Source of the DNA: Lonicera japonica | Lineage: Eukaryota > Streptophyta > Magnoliopsida > Dipsacales > Caprifoliaceae | DNA length: 64,000 nucleotides | Assembly: GCA_021464415.1 (NCBI GenBank) | Contig: CM038466.1 | Span: forward strand, 18,973,017-19,037,016 | Reading direction: 5' to 3' | Shown here: positions 36,219 to 46,734 of the stretch, piece by piece | How positions within the stretch are numbered: position 1 is the first letter of the stretch | Layout of the letters: every line of letters starts with the position of its first letter | Notes under the pieces: generated by a model | The model's database searches: none | What the model was told of the DNA's origin: nothing | Seen by the model: the letters and a program-made list of their open reading frames with translations, nothing else | Position numbers and translations under genes: made by a program

Positions 36219-36935
36219 ATGCTAAAATTATTTTAGCACCTTCTGGTTGTTGGCCAAATGGTGCTACCTTCTGCTTGTTGTCCAAGTGGTGCTAAATGCA
36301 TTTAACACATTCTGGTTGTTGTCCAGGTGGTGCTAAATGCATTTAGCACATTCTGATTGTTGGTGCTAAATGCATTTAACACCTTCTGATTTGTGCTAAA
36401 TATATTTAGCATATTCTGGTTGTTGTTCAGAAGGTGTTAAATGCATTTAGCACCTTCTGGTTGTTGGTGCTAAATGCATTTAACACCTTCTGGTTTGTGC
36501 TAAATATATTTAGCACCTTCTGGTTGTTGGTGCTAAATGCATTTAACACCTTCTGGTTTGTGTTAAATATATTTAGCACATTCTGGTTGTTATTTAGAAG
36601 GTGTTAAATGCTAATAGCACCTTCTGGTTGTTGGTGCTAAATGCATTTAACACCTTCTGGTTTGTGCTAAATATATTTAGCACATTCTGGTTTGAGCTAA
36701 ATATATTTAGCACATTCTGGTTGTTATTTAGAAGGTGTTAAATGCTAATAGCACCTTCTGGTTGTTGGTGCTAAATGCATTTAACACCTTCTGGTTTGTG
36801 CTAAATATATTTAGCACATTCTGGTTTGTGCTAAATATATTTAGCACATTCTGGTTGTTGTTCAGAAGGTGTTAAATGCATTTAGCACTTTCTGATTATA
36901 GTGCTAAATGCATTTAGTACATTCTGGTTGCTGTT
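36219..36935. repeat. palindromic minisatellite built on GTGCTAAATGCATTTAGCAC
   Basis: About twenty copies of a CYTTCTGGTT spacer alternate with self-complementary blocks GTGCTAAATGCATTTAGCAC or GTGCTAAATATATTTAGCAC, or variants ending AACACC. A higher-order unit of about 134 bp is present: the phrase TTCTGGTTGTTATTTAGAAG occurs at 36581 and again at 36715. Either strand could fold into a chain of hairpins. Not part of any gene seen. Confidence 0.9.
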
Positions 36936-37772
36936 AGTGTCATAATGAGACGTGAGATATTATAAGGAAAGGGTATTAGTGTCTTTTCTGTACAGTATCA
37001 TTAATTTATACGGCTAATTTTTAAATATCCTTTATAATTATATTATTATTAGAATGATCATTTATGCCTAATTGCCTCTAATATTTTTTTATCAGTCTAT
37101 TTACACTTCCGGATTAATCTAACAGGTAATATAGATTAACTTAATAGTGCAGATTAATTACAAGAAACAGTGGATAAAGACAAAATCGCCCTCTAGATAT
37201 ACTCCAATTCCGTACTAATCACTCAAAAAATAGCCATTGATGCATTAAAAGTTCCGCAAAAAATAGGGAGGCCATCATTCGTGTATTTTAATTAGTCCTA
37301 CTAATTTTGTATATGACACAACTAAATTACCTTTAAAATAAGGACCCAACTTTATACTCAGTTGACCTTATACGGATTTTTCTTAGATCCCTTAAATCTT
37401 CCGTGCCAGTTTGTATGTGAAACTTAATTATATTACTCACAAATCTCTGTTATTCTGTGCCATTTTATGGAACGTGTCTATCATACCCTTAGAATTAAGA
37501 ATGGATTTGCTCAATGTGTGATAAATTTCCCTTTCTTTTTCTTTTTCTCAATTATTTTTTTAAAATTAATTAACAAACACCTAAGAAAATATTTTTCTAT
37601 ATATTTTATGTATGTGTTGATGATATCGTAGTTAGTGACGGCTACACATCCTCAATGAATAAACTTCTTCGCATTCTCAAGAGGATCACAACATTATACA
37701 AATGGAGGTATTAATAAAAAAAAAAAAAAAAAAAATTAAATACACTCAACGGAGAAAAGAAAAAAAAATAAA
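36936..37772. other. AT-rich spacer downstream of copy F
   Basis: No gene. A long poly-A run lies at about 37717-37735. Confidence 0.45.
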
Positions 37773-38183
37773 CTAAGAGGTAGCCATTTCACGAGAAGCC
37801 GCCAAGGTCTTATAAATTTCGAAAATAAGCCTGCTATCGAACTCACTAGTAGAATAAGTAGATTTAACTTGGCGAGCTTTTGGAATTCTTTTTCCTGCAA
37901 ACGCACTACCATTATTCAAATGCCCAACGTTGCCAGCCAAATTCACCATCATGTTTACATACGCATTTTTTAACTTGCTCCAAATCTTCAACGGCGACAA
38001 AATCACCATTTTAATACGCAACTTTGGGACTAATTTAATCCTCCATGAACGGCGACGACTGCCTCCAATCCTAATCGTCTTCACGTTCTTTCGGCCTGTG
38101 AGAGGGCCATCAAGTTGCTGGTATCTCCGTGTCCTCCAGTGCCCGTTTGAGGTACCATTGAATGGGTTTGAAAGGATTTCCAT
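37773..38183 (-). CDS. array copy F: uncharacterised small basic plant protein, 136 aa
   Basis: Starts MEILSNPFNGTSNGHWRTRR. Blocks: YQQLDG (21-26), KTIRIGG (35-41), SWRIKLVPKLRIK (46-58), SPLKIWSKLKNAYVNMM (63-79) with NLAG (81-84), KRIPKARQV (about 100-108) and FDSRLIFEIYKTLAASREMATS. It is the longest copy because of extra residues after LDG and at the C-terminus. Single exon. A TATATAAACACTGG box lies on the minus strand near 38300-38315, about 120 bp upstream, with a GA-rich leader. Copies A, C and F share a C-terminal SRE- or SHE-like extension absent in D and E, which may be ancestral. Intact; function unknown. Confidence 0.87.
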   Translation of the reverse strand: MEILSNPFNGTSNGHWRTRRYQQLDGPLTGRKNVKTIRIGGSRRRSWRIKLVPKLRIKMVILSPLKIWSKLKNAYVNMMVNLAGNVGHLNNGSAFAGKRIPKARQVKSTYSTSEFDSRLIFEIYKTLAASREMATS

Positions 38184-38466
38184 TCTTCTCTACTCGCGTA
38201 TGAATGTAATGTAGAGAGAGAAGAAAGAATTATATATCTCTATGTATGAATGTTATGTAGAGATCGAGAGAAGATATAACTGATATGGATTCTATTATCC
38301 AGTGTTTATATAATATATATAGGAGCTGAGAGAAGGTGTGAGAATTTCACAAAGTTATGAGGTCATCACCTATGTATGTTAATCGTAATAATAGGAGGCA
38401 AAACGTGACTGTCCTTTATTTAAGATTTAAGTTATTTATTTATATACGCATAGAGACCATGGCTCT

Positions 38467-38482
38467 GGTCAACAAAGCCCGG
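38467..38482 (-). promoter_or_regulatory. shared array motif with W-box, upstream of copy F
   Basis: The minus strand reads CCGGGCTTTGTTGACC, about 285 bp upstream of the copy F start. It matches the copy D form at nearly every base. Confidence 0.62.
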
Positions 38483-38770
38483 TTAAGCAGTCAAATATCA
38501 CTATTATAATCGTATGTCAATAGATATATTCCCACCAAATATATATATATGTATTATGGTCGAAACAAAAACGTGCAATTTCTAAAATATTTCCTATGGA
38601 ATTTTTATTTTTCTCGTATGAAGTTCGTGATATATATTTCATTTTCTATTAGTTTATATATTCCACAAATTTTTATATATGTTTGTATTGATTCCATAAA
38701 TAAATATGTATTGCTAAGCAGTACATATATAAAAACATATATGTTCGTATCAAATATACACACTAAAAGA

Positions 38771-38823
38771 CTGTATTAAACAAGATATACACATTAAAAG
38801 ATTGTATATCTTGTTTAATACAG
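38771..38823. repeat. perfect 20-bp inverted repeat (foldback)
   Basis: CTGTATTAAACAAGATATAC at 38771-38790 and its exact complement at 38804-38823 enclose a 13-base loop. It lies about 590 bp upstream of copy F. No terminal duplication or coding sequence is associated. Confidence 0.85.
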
Positions 38824-38829
38824 CATATC

Positions 38830-40750
38830 TGATCCAAACCGAGTTAAGTTATGCCAAAATCATTTTTTTTTCCTTAAATATTTGTTGTCGCTTAAAATTT
38901 TAACCTAGCCAACTCCAATTTCATACTAATTTTTAGTGCACAAAGAAATCACAATTAAGTATTATAGTTTCTATATATTAAGCATACATGCGAGATTAAT
39001 ATCAGCGTGCTTGTCTAAAACCCAATATGTTTATATAAATATTTCTTGAAATTTTTATTTTTGTTGTTATTGTTATTAGATAATCACTCCCAAATTAATA
39101 CTCATGTCATTCATTTTTAAATGTTCTAAATTAAGAGTCACATTTTAATATGTAAAAAATTTAATAATTTTTATGGTATTACGTGTTTATGTGGGGCATT
39201 TCTGAATTTTTGTTTTCTAATTGTGTCAAATACGTATAACTGCTTAATAACCAAGCTTATTTATTCTTGACCTCTTAACTAGTAATCAATTTAGTGTCAA
39301 TTTTAGTTGATATCGTTGGTAACAATAATCTTGAATAATGGATCCATCTTTTGGTTTTTTAGTTTCCCACCAGGTGTCTCCACAACTTGCCAGTGCGCAA
39401 AGGAAATTTGCACTAACTAGCTTATTTAAATCGAAACACATGATATCCTGCAAAATACAATATTCACATATATGTAGTCATGTATAAGTCACTATGCCAA
39501 CCCCCAACTAACTTGTTAAAATCCTATTATCTCAAAAGTTGTAAGCTATTTGTCTTTTTTATTTTTTGTCCAATCTCGAACAAGTTGTTGATTATAGTGA
39601 TTATCACATGGCTGTTGGGATTTAATTTTCTTCCACCACTCTAACATCTTGATTTATTTATTACTTGTATAAAAAATAAAAATTCAACCTATTTTTAATA
39701 ATTATAAGGTACGTACATCACATATTTTAAGAACTTTCCATAAAAAATTGCTCGCACTTAATTACGCTGATTCAAAATAAGTTACACATTGTAGATATTA
39801 AAAAAAGCATTTCCGTATATATAGATATATACAATTAAACATACAATAAAGAAGGGAAAAAGAATAGGCGAGTGCATTGAGTCAAAGAGTTCTTTATAAC
39901 GTACTGTCAAAGAGTTCTTTATAACGTACTGTCAAAGTGTCAAATGACTAACAACCGAATATATATGGACCCAAGAAAGTCCTAGTTGGACAACAATTAT
40001 TAATTTAATTATCTCTGCAAATAACTCTTTCAATTTGCTACTTATTCTAAAAATGTCAACTAGAAGTTTCCAGCTTGTCGTGAGGAACAATTAATCAACT
40101 CATTACATATATAATTGTCAAACAGCATAAGATTGAATAAATTTAAGGGTTTTTGATTGTCTGTAACTCAAGTTATCATAAAAAAAACATTAATAAAAGT
40201 TCTTTATAATATACATAGATTTGGGTATTAGTCTAAATGTAATTATCTTTTTATTATATAAGATAGGAAAAAGAAATTAGCAACTTATTTGGAAAAAAAA
40301 AATCTAGGGCTTGTTTAGTTGAGGTTTTAAAACATGGTTTTTAGATAAATTTTTGAGATGAATGAAAGTAAGTTGAAAAGTGAATTTAATTTTTGTTAGA
40401 GTTTTTTTCAACTAGTTCAAAAAAACTCATGAAAAAAATTCAAAATATAGTAACAATGAATCTTATTTTATAGATCTCGATGAGTAGGTTTCAAATATAT
40501 ATATATATTTATCTAATTTTGATTTTTGAATTTAAAGTAATTTTGTTTTAAAAATTTTATGAGAGAGAAAGTAAAGTGAAGTGAATTTTGGTAAGTGTGA
40601 AGTAAAATTGATTTTTTGATAGAAATTTTAAAATCTTGATTTCACCTAGTCTCTCCCGCATTCTATTTGCCACTTGAGCGACTTCTTCCTAGTCTTTTCT
40701 TATTAACTACTTATTTGAAAGAGAACAAAATTCGACGTGATTCTTTTGCT
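38830..40750. other. AT-rich intergenic DNA
   Basis: No gene. A short direct duplication (TCAAAGAGTTCTTTATAACG, twice) lies at about 39883-39930. A possible decayed MITE end (GGGCTTGTTTAGTTGAGG) is at about 40308. Confidence 0.45.
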
Positions 40751-40804
40751 CATAAATAACAGTATGTCAGCATTCATATCTGAGGTACATCAAGAGGGAG
40801 ATAG

Positions 40805-41177
40805 GAATGGGAAGTCTTGTGGTGCCAATTTTGTTTACTCACCACTGAGTAAAGAAAATTTCTTTCCATCAAAATTCGCACCACAAGACTTTCATATTAC
40901 GATTGCAAAGATGAAAAATGAAAATAAATTTAATTAGTTTGTGTAAAAAGATAGAAAATAAAATGGGAGATATTACTCATTTTATGAATATATATCATCC
41001 ATCATTCAATATTTTTGGTGAAAAATTTTTACTCACCACCGAGTAAAAAAAATTTCTTCATGGAAAAATTTAAAAATCAAGTGGATATCACTTCTATCAC
41101 TTAACTTATTTTTTATTTTTTCACCAAATCTAATTCAATTTATTTTTCTTTTCCACCTTGCAATAAAACGGAACCTT
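40805..41177. mobile_element. rearranged copy of MITE family 2 with an internal foldback
   Basis: 40905-41177 aligns with 26060-26333, ending CAATAAAACGGAACC at the family's right terminus. The left terminus is missing. In its place lies a foldback whose arms read AAGTCTTGTGGTGCCAATTTTG and, inverted, CAAAATTCGCACCACAAGACTT. Its loop is a second copy of the element's own TTTACTCACCACTGAGTAAAG segment. Confidence 0.65.
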
Positions 41178-41531
41178 TTTTTTTTTTTCCTTTTTTTGTT
41201 GAACTTGGCGCTCTTATTTCCATAATCCAGCAAAGTCCGAGATCTTAATCGACTAAATTCTTAACCCGCCACCTTTAATATAAATTAACTGTAACTCATT
41301 AAATAATTATTGGGCCTTGTTCTTAAATAAGAGTCGTCCAAGTTCAGCTATGTTCAGTATGGGCCTAATTTGTACCCTATAATTCCAAACCCAATGAAGA
41401 ACAAAGAAAACTATAAAAACAAAAAACGAATAAAGACAAAAGAGAGGGAAAGTTAAAACTTTATACCCTAAAACCCCTCACCAGCCGAATTTCATTACAA
41501 AATCTCTTATCCTATCAAAATCAAATCAGCA

Positions 41532-41969
41532 ATGAAAGAGAAACTCAATTACATTAGTGGATATCAAAAGAAGAACGCAAATAGCGAATCATCATCATCG
41601 TGGGAGTGGAAAGGAATAAATGGCTACAGCAAAAAGAACCGAGAAAACCCAAACTCCGTCACCGAGTTCTTCGAAGAAAGTCGCCGGAAACTAGAGGACG
41701 CGGTGGTGGGTCCCGGCACCGGTGCGGGTGTCGGGTGTGGAGTCGGAGTGGGATTCGGGTTGGTCGGTGGTTCTGGGTTTGGAGCTTCGCCGTGGAACCA
41801 TGTGAAGATGGTTTTTGGGGTTGGGGCGGGTTGTGGAGTTGGACTCGGTTTCGGGTATGGGATGGGGTTTGGGTTTGGTTCCACTGTGGACTCTATAAGG
41901 TCTCGTTTGTTTCCGCCGAAACCCAAAAAAAGGATTGTAATTGAGATCCCAATTCCAGCTACCGGGTAA
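41532..41969 (+). CDS. small glycine-rich protein (145 aa), possible TGD5-like
   Basis: The hydrophilic N-terminus (MKEKLNYISGYQKKNANSES) leads to NSVTEFFEESRRKLEDAVVG at about 41-60. Two glycine-patterned, weakly hydrophobic segments follow, GTGAGVGCGVGVGFGLVGG and FGVGAGCGVGLGFGYGMGFG, separated by SPWNHVKM. The C-terminus is basic (SRLFPPKPKKRIVIEIP). Alternating Gly with Val/Phe suggests membrane-associated GxxxG helices. The pattern resembles plant proteins related to TGD5, a small glycine-rich protein of chloroplast-envelope lipid import. That match is from memory and uncertain. Composition and GC rise sharply over the frame, supporting a real gene. ACCGG|GTAACG at the end could also be a splice donor, so a further exon is possible. 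Confidence 0.75.
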   Translation: MKEKLNYISGYQKKNANSESSSSWEWKGINGYSKKNRENPNSVTEFFEESRRKLEDAVVGPGTGAGVGCGVGVGFGLVGGSGFGASPWNHVKMVFGVGAGCGVGLGFGYGMGFGFGSTVDSIRSRLFPPKPKKRIVIEIPIPATG

Positions 41970-44900
41970 CGCTCGTATGATTTTTGTTTCTTTATATATG
42001 TTGTCTATTTTACCTATTGTTTTACTGTTTTCCCTTACCTTAATGTTTTTTAGGATCCAGTCCCTCAAATTGTAAATTATACAATTTGCAATTATGCATT
42101 CTACTATTTTTATTTGTATTTGTGTTTGGTTTCAAAATTGAATTTATTTAATTGCGAGCTCAAAATTCATAAAACTAGTAATCAAAATTTAAGGCGGGTA
42201 ATGACACGAAAACATATCAAGAGCTGAAATTAACACGCAAATTGTATTTGTGTCGTTTTTGTGTCTACAGATTCTGGTGTAATGTTTTGTTTCTGTTTGA
42301 ATTTTGGAACGAAATTGATGTAAAAATCATGTTCGAATGAAAGAAATTTTATTTGTACTAGAGTTGTGAACTGTATTATGATGAGAAAAAGTGTACCCGT
42401 GTCTGTTGGGTTGTGTTGTGTTTATGCAAGTTGTGTTTGTCTTAACTAAAGTAACACGACTTTACCTTGTGCCTTTGTTATTTTTATTGTATTGAGTTGT
42501 GTTAGGCAAAAAACATGACGACCCAAAAATACAAATTACCACCCCTAAATTTGTAAGTAAAAAGATCTGACATTCATGATACACAAATTTAATTGCTTTT
42601 GTTGGGTTACGTAACATTATTGCCGAGTTTAGGTTGGCAAAACATCAAGGAAGAAGCCCAAGACAATTTTGCTAAGAAAGAAACATGGGTAGAATATGGA
42701 GCAGAGACATATATTGGTTCTCGACTTGGGTCATGCTACAAATTTATAATGTCACCATTAACCAAAAAACCTTTCCTTTCGAACTAGATTATCTAGGTTT
42801 AGAGACAATAGAAGAGGTATTGACTTTATGCTGAAACTATGAATGTACATTTGTTTATCTTCTCTTTCTTTCCTTGTTCCATCAGAGGAATTGTTTCTGT
42901 CCAGTACCATGGTAAAGATTTAATGTTCATATACAAAAGGTTGTCTAGCTCTCGAGATGTTATTGGGAGTTTGGACATTGATTGGATGGATTGATTTGTG
43001 TTCTTTAAACCTAATTGGAATGAAAGACCTATATATTGTCAATCCATAAAAGCTCTAAGCAATTTCTGTCTTTGGCGATCAAGATCCTATAATTCTTATA
43101 CCAAGCTGCCTTTTATGTCTTACGAAAAGAAGGCTATGGTGGAAAGCTTATTACTGTTGTCACAAATTTTGCTTCACTGCATCATAAGATGAAGGTTTAA
43201 ATAAACCCAATTCTTATTCAAAAATAATTTTATGACTCACCCGCATCACAATTTCCACACGCAATTCAACTATCCAAAACGAAGAAAACTACAACCCCGT
43301 TAATTAGTTTCTTTCAAAAAAAATTATCGATCGTTAATTTAATGAGCAATGCTACACTTGCGAATTTACACAATTGTTATTTTCTTTCCTTATTATATTA
43401 GTTTCCTTGTAAGAGATGGTTAATTAGTTTCCTTTCCATTAAAACCTTATATAAACTATAAAGGGTACTTTGTACTAATTAGAAAATTGTCCAATATACA
43501 ATTCTCCCTCTCTCTCTCTCTCTCTTTCTCTAAAATACTTATTATTTTTGACTTCGGATACATTGATTGTACTTCATGTTTTGAAGAATTACTACTCTCT
43601 CTCTCTCTAGATTTTGGGGAATGAAGAAATGAATACGAGCGGCCATATCAAAAACAGGGAGGCATATGGGAAAAAGAGGTATTAGGTTTTGTGAAATGAC
43701 CAAAAGGGCCTTCTCTACTCCTTATTTGTGATTAAATTACTTTTTTATTTAAAGTAATTTATTTTAAATTGTAAAAAAATTATTTTAACAAAAAATTGTG
43801 GAAGAATAGTTATTCCCTTACCAACATGTGTAATAGTGGTAAATTATATAATTTCAGTTATATTTTCGATGGTTAGGAATTAATTGAAGTTCGTAACTTT
43901 TATAATAAAATACATATAATTAGATAATCTCCGAGTTAAAAATAAATGAGACTCAGTTTTGTAAATTGGAGTTAAGCCAAACGAAAACAATTATGTTTTT
44001 ATTATATTTAGGTATTGTTACCGAGAGCATACTTTAGAACATCCATTGAGTTTTGATACATTTAATTTGTTACCAAAGACGTACTTTAAAGCTTCAATTG
44101 ATTTTGATACATTTTGAATTTCATACCGAATGCATACTTTAGAGCTTCCATTGAATTTGATACTTAATTCATCACAAATTATTAAGAGTGAATTATCTTT
44201 TTCGAGGTATCAAATTAAGAGTATAATCTTATATTTTGCAATATTAAGTATATATTAAGTATATATTAAAACTCGTCATGATAAACAAACTTGGTTACTA
44301 GCCAGTGATTTTGTGTTGACTTGGATTCTACTTGTATAGTTTGTGGGCAAAATGAGTCGATTAATTACATATTTACATATTTAGATTCTAAACAAGAATC
44401 TCAAAGACGCTACTCCTCATTTGAACATAAACATTTCTTGGGGGACCATCTTTGTTGTCACCTTTATGGAAAGCAAGAAATGATAAGACACTTCAACAAC
44501 ATCAAAGTTGAACCTAACTAAATTGCCTTCAATAGCTTTAGAAGCTGTTGAAGCTTAACTTTGATAGTGATTCGGTCAAAGTAAATGGTACTAACAAAAA
44601 CCTAATCAGATGTTATTTTCCTCTTATAGGAACTGTAAAAATCAATGCTAATGAGAACACATTTTATGAGTTTCGATCGCGTTGCTAATGGATGGCTACA
44701 TGTGATTCACAAGATAGTAGAGTATATTCGTGTCATTTGGCACGATAAAATAAATAAGACCTGATAATAAAATAAAAAAGAGCAACGTGTGACGAATTTA
44801 AATCAACAAATATCAATCAGTTTATTTTGAAGACATTTTTAACGTAGACAAAATTATTTGTGTGTGAGAATTTATTGTGCGTATATTATTGGTGTGAGTG

Positions 44901-45689
44901 TTTTAACTTTAATGTGATATCTTGATGTGTGTATAAAACTCATCCAATGGTGTAAAACTAATGCACTCCATGTATTTTTAACGATTAGATTCTTATATTT
45001 TTTAAAAAAAAAATTTGTCAAAAATGGTGCTTCGTAATATATATTTGATATTTTTTTTAAACAGTACTATCATTTTCAATATATATTGTGGCCAACTTCT
45101 TAATGACGTTTTTCTTTCGTTTAATGTCTTGAACGAATATTAATTTTGTACTATTCTTTGATATATTTTTTTAAATAGTACTCTAATTTTCAAATATCAT
45201 TTTCTTTTATTTATCTACTTGCACCAGAGGACACAACCAATACCTAGTATTTTTCTAAAAGTTAAATCCTAGATGAAAAAAAAAATGCTTTTTTATTTAT
45301 CTAAACTTTGCAAGTATTATCATAACATTATTATTATCGATGATGCTAATGACACACACCAAATAATTCTCTAACACTCCCCCATCAATTATATGATTTT
45401 TTCTCTATTAACACACTTTTTTTTTCATTTACTCCATTCATTAACATTTTATAGCCCTAATTAATAATTCTAATTAATACAATAAATCATTAACATTAAA
45501 CATCAACAACCACCACTCCATCTCATAAACTCACAAAAAAATCGCGTGCTCAAAAACTCTACCACTCTAGGCAAATGAAGATCCACGTTCCCACTCATCT
45601 CCATCTTTATTTCCTCTGAAAATCCAAAATCCATGCAAGAAAATAGAGATTATTGTTGATGATGTAATGATTGAAGTGTAGAAATCATA
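41970..45689. other. AT-rich intergenic DNA with microsatellites and short repeats
   Basis: No confident gene. (TC)n tracts lie at 43504-43530 and about 43594-43608. An imperfect triple repeat of about 52 bp (TTACCGAGAGCATACTTTAG and variants) runs 44018-44164. A possible decayed Helitron 3' end (GACACAACCAATACCTAGT) is at about 45230-45248. The less AT-rich stretches at 42600-42790 and 43000-43190 have short plus-strand frames without recognisable domains. Confidence 0.45.
44018..44164. repeat. three imperfect 52-bp tandem units
   Basis: Units begin at about 44018, 44070 and 44123. Each has a TACCRAANRCRTACTTTARA core followed by a TTGATAC phrase. Confidence 0.7.
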
Positions 45690-45774
45690 ATGGGGAGTGA
45701 GGGAAGTGTAGAGAGAGAGAAAGTTTATAAGAAAGTTCAAAAGCATGTTAAAGAAGGTGCTCATGCAAAAGAGG
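45690..45774 (+). other. possible isolated first exon
   Basis: ATG at 45690 opens MGSEGSVEREKVYKKVQK and ends at AAAGAG|GTATGA, a good splice donor after 28 codons. I find no continuing exon before the MULE transposase remnant. It could be the start of an unrecognised gene, an exon captured by the MULE, or chance. Confidence 0.25.
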
Positions 45775-46734
45775 TATGATACTTATCTTTTTGTGGCTTA
45801 TTCACTTATCATTTAATTTCTAAATCATTGGATACAAAAAAAAAAGAGCACGGTGTGGTGTTCCAGAATGTATTCGGTTATTGAGGGTCGAATGTATATG
45901 GATACACTCGGTTCCCTATCACCGAGTACAAAAATTTTGAACTAATTAACCAATAATGTACGATTGATCCTTAGGAACCTAAGGTGTCCTATGTTGCTCA
46001 GTTTCTAGCAGCCGAAGTAGTCCTCTGGTACTTAGTCCTTAGCAACCGAGTACAACAATTATAAACTCGGACATATATAATCTTTGTTGACAATAAACAG
46101 TAATTAAATATAATTGAATATGAAGTCACATGGCAAACAATAAGCAATAATTTAAATTAAATCAACAGTTTCACCAATACATGATGGAATCAAGAATGAC
46201 AGTTATATCTATTTTATGATATTAAATGCATATTTTATCAAAAAACTTGTGTGGCCATAACTCAAGCAATCAAACTCGTATGCAGAGCTTTGACAACTCC
46301 ATCTATTATCTCTAGTTCAATAAGAGGCTCTTCCCCTTAAATATTTACAACAATATCAAATTTATTTATCTCTATTGACAAACCAATACGTGGAACCAAC
46401 ATCTTCTTAAAGATTTTATTAACAACAAATATGATTTTTTTTATTCATGTATGTATGTATAAAACAATGTGTTTGTTTGACCAAGCAAAATACAAAGAAA
46501 TGTGCCTCTAAAAAAGAAAGTTTACTCTATGAAATTAGTTTAAATACTTGTTTATATTATACATACTTGTTTTTGTATACTAATTTATAAATTTAATGTA
46601 AACCCGAGTGGCACTAAGTTTATACATACTTGTTTATGCATGATTTATTATCACTCAACTCCTTCATATGAATAAATTGTTCATATTTAAAAAATATTGA
46701 CTTCACTCCAATTAAAGCCGAGAATACTCCCAAG

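Noticed and set aside
41624..42068. Proline-rich frames antisense to the glycine-rich gene
   Set aside because: Glycine codon repeats read as proline on the opposite strand; the plus-strand frame has the coherent start, pattern and tail.
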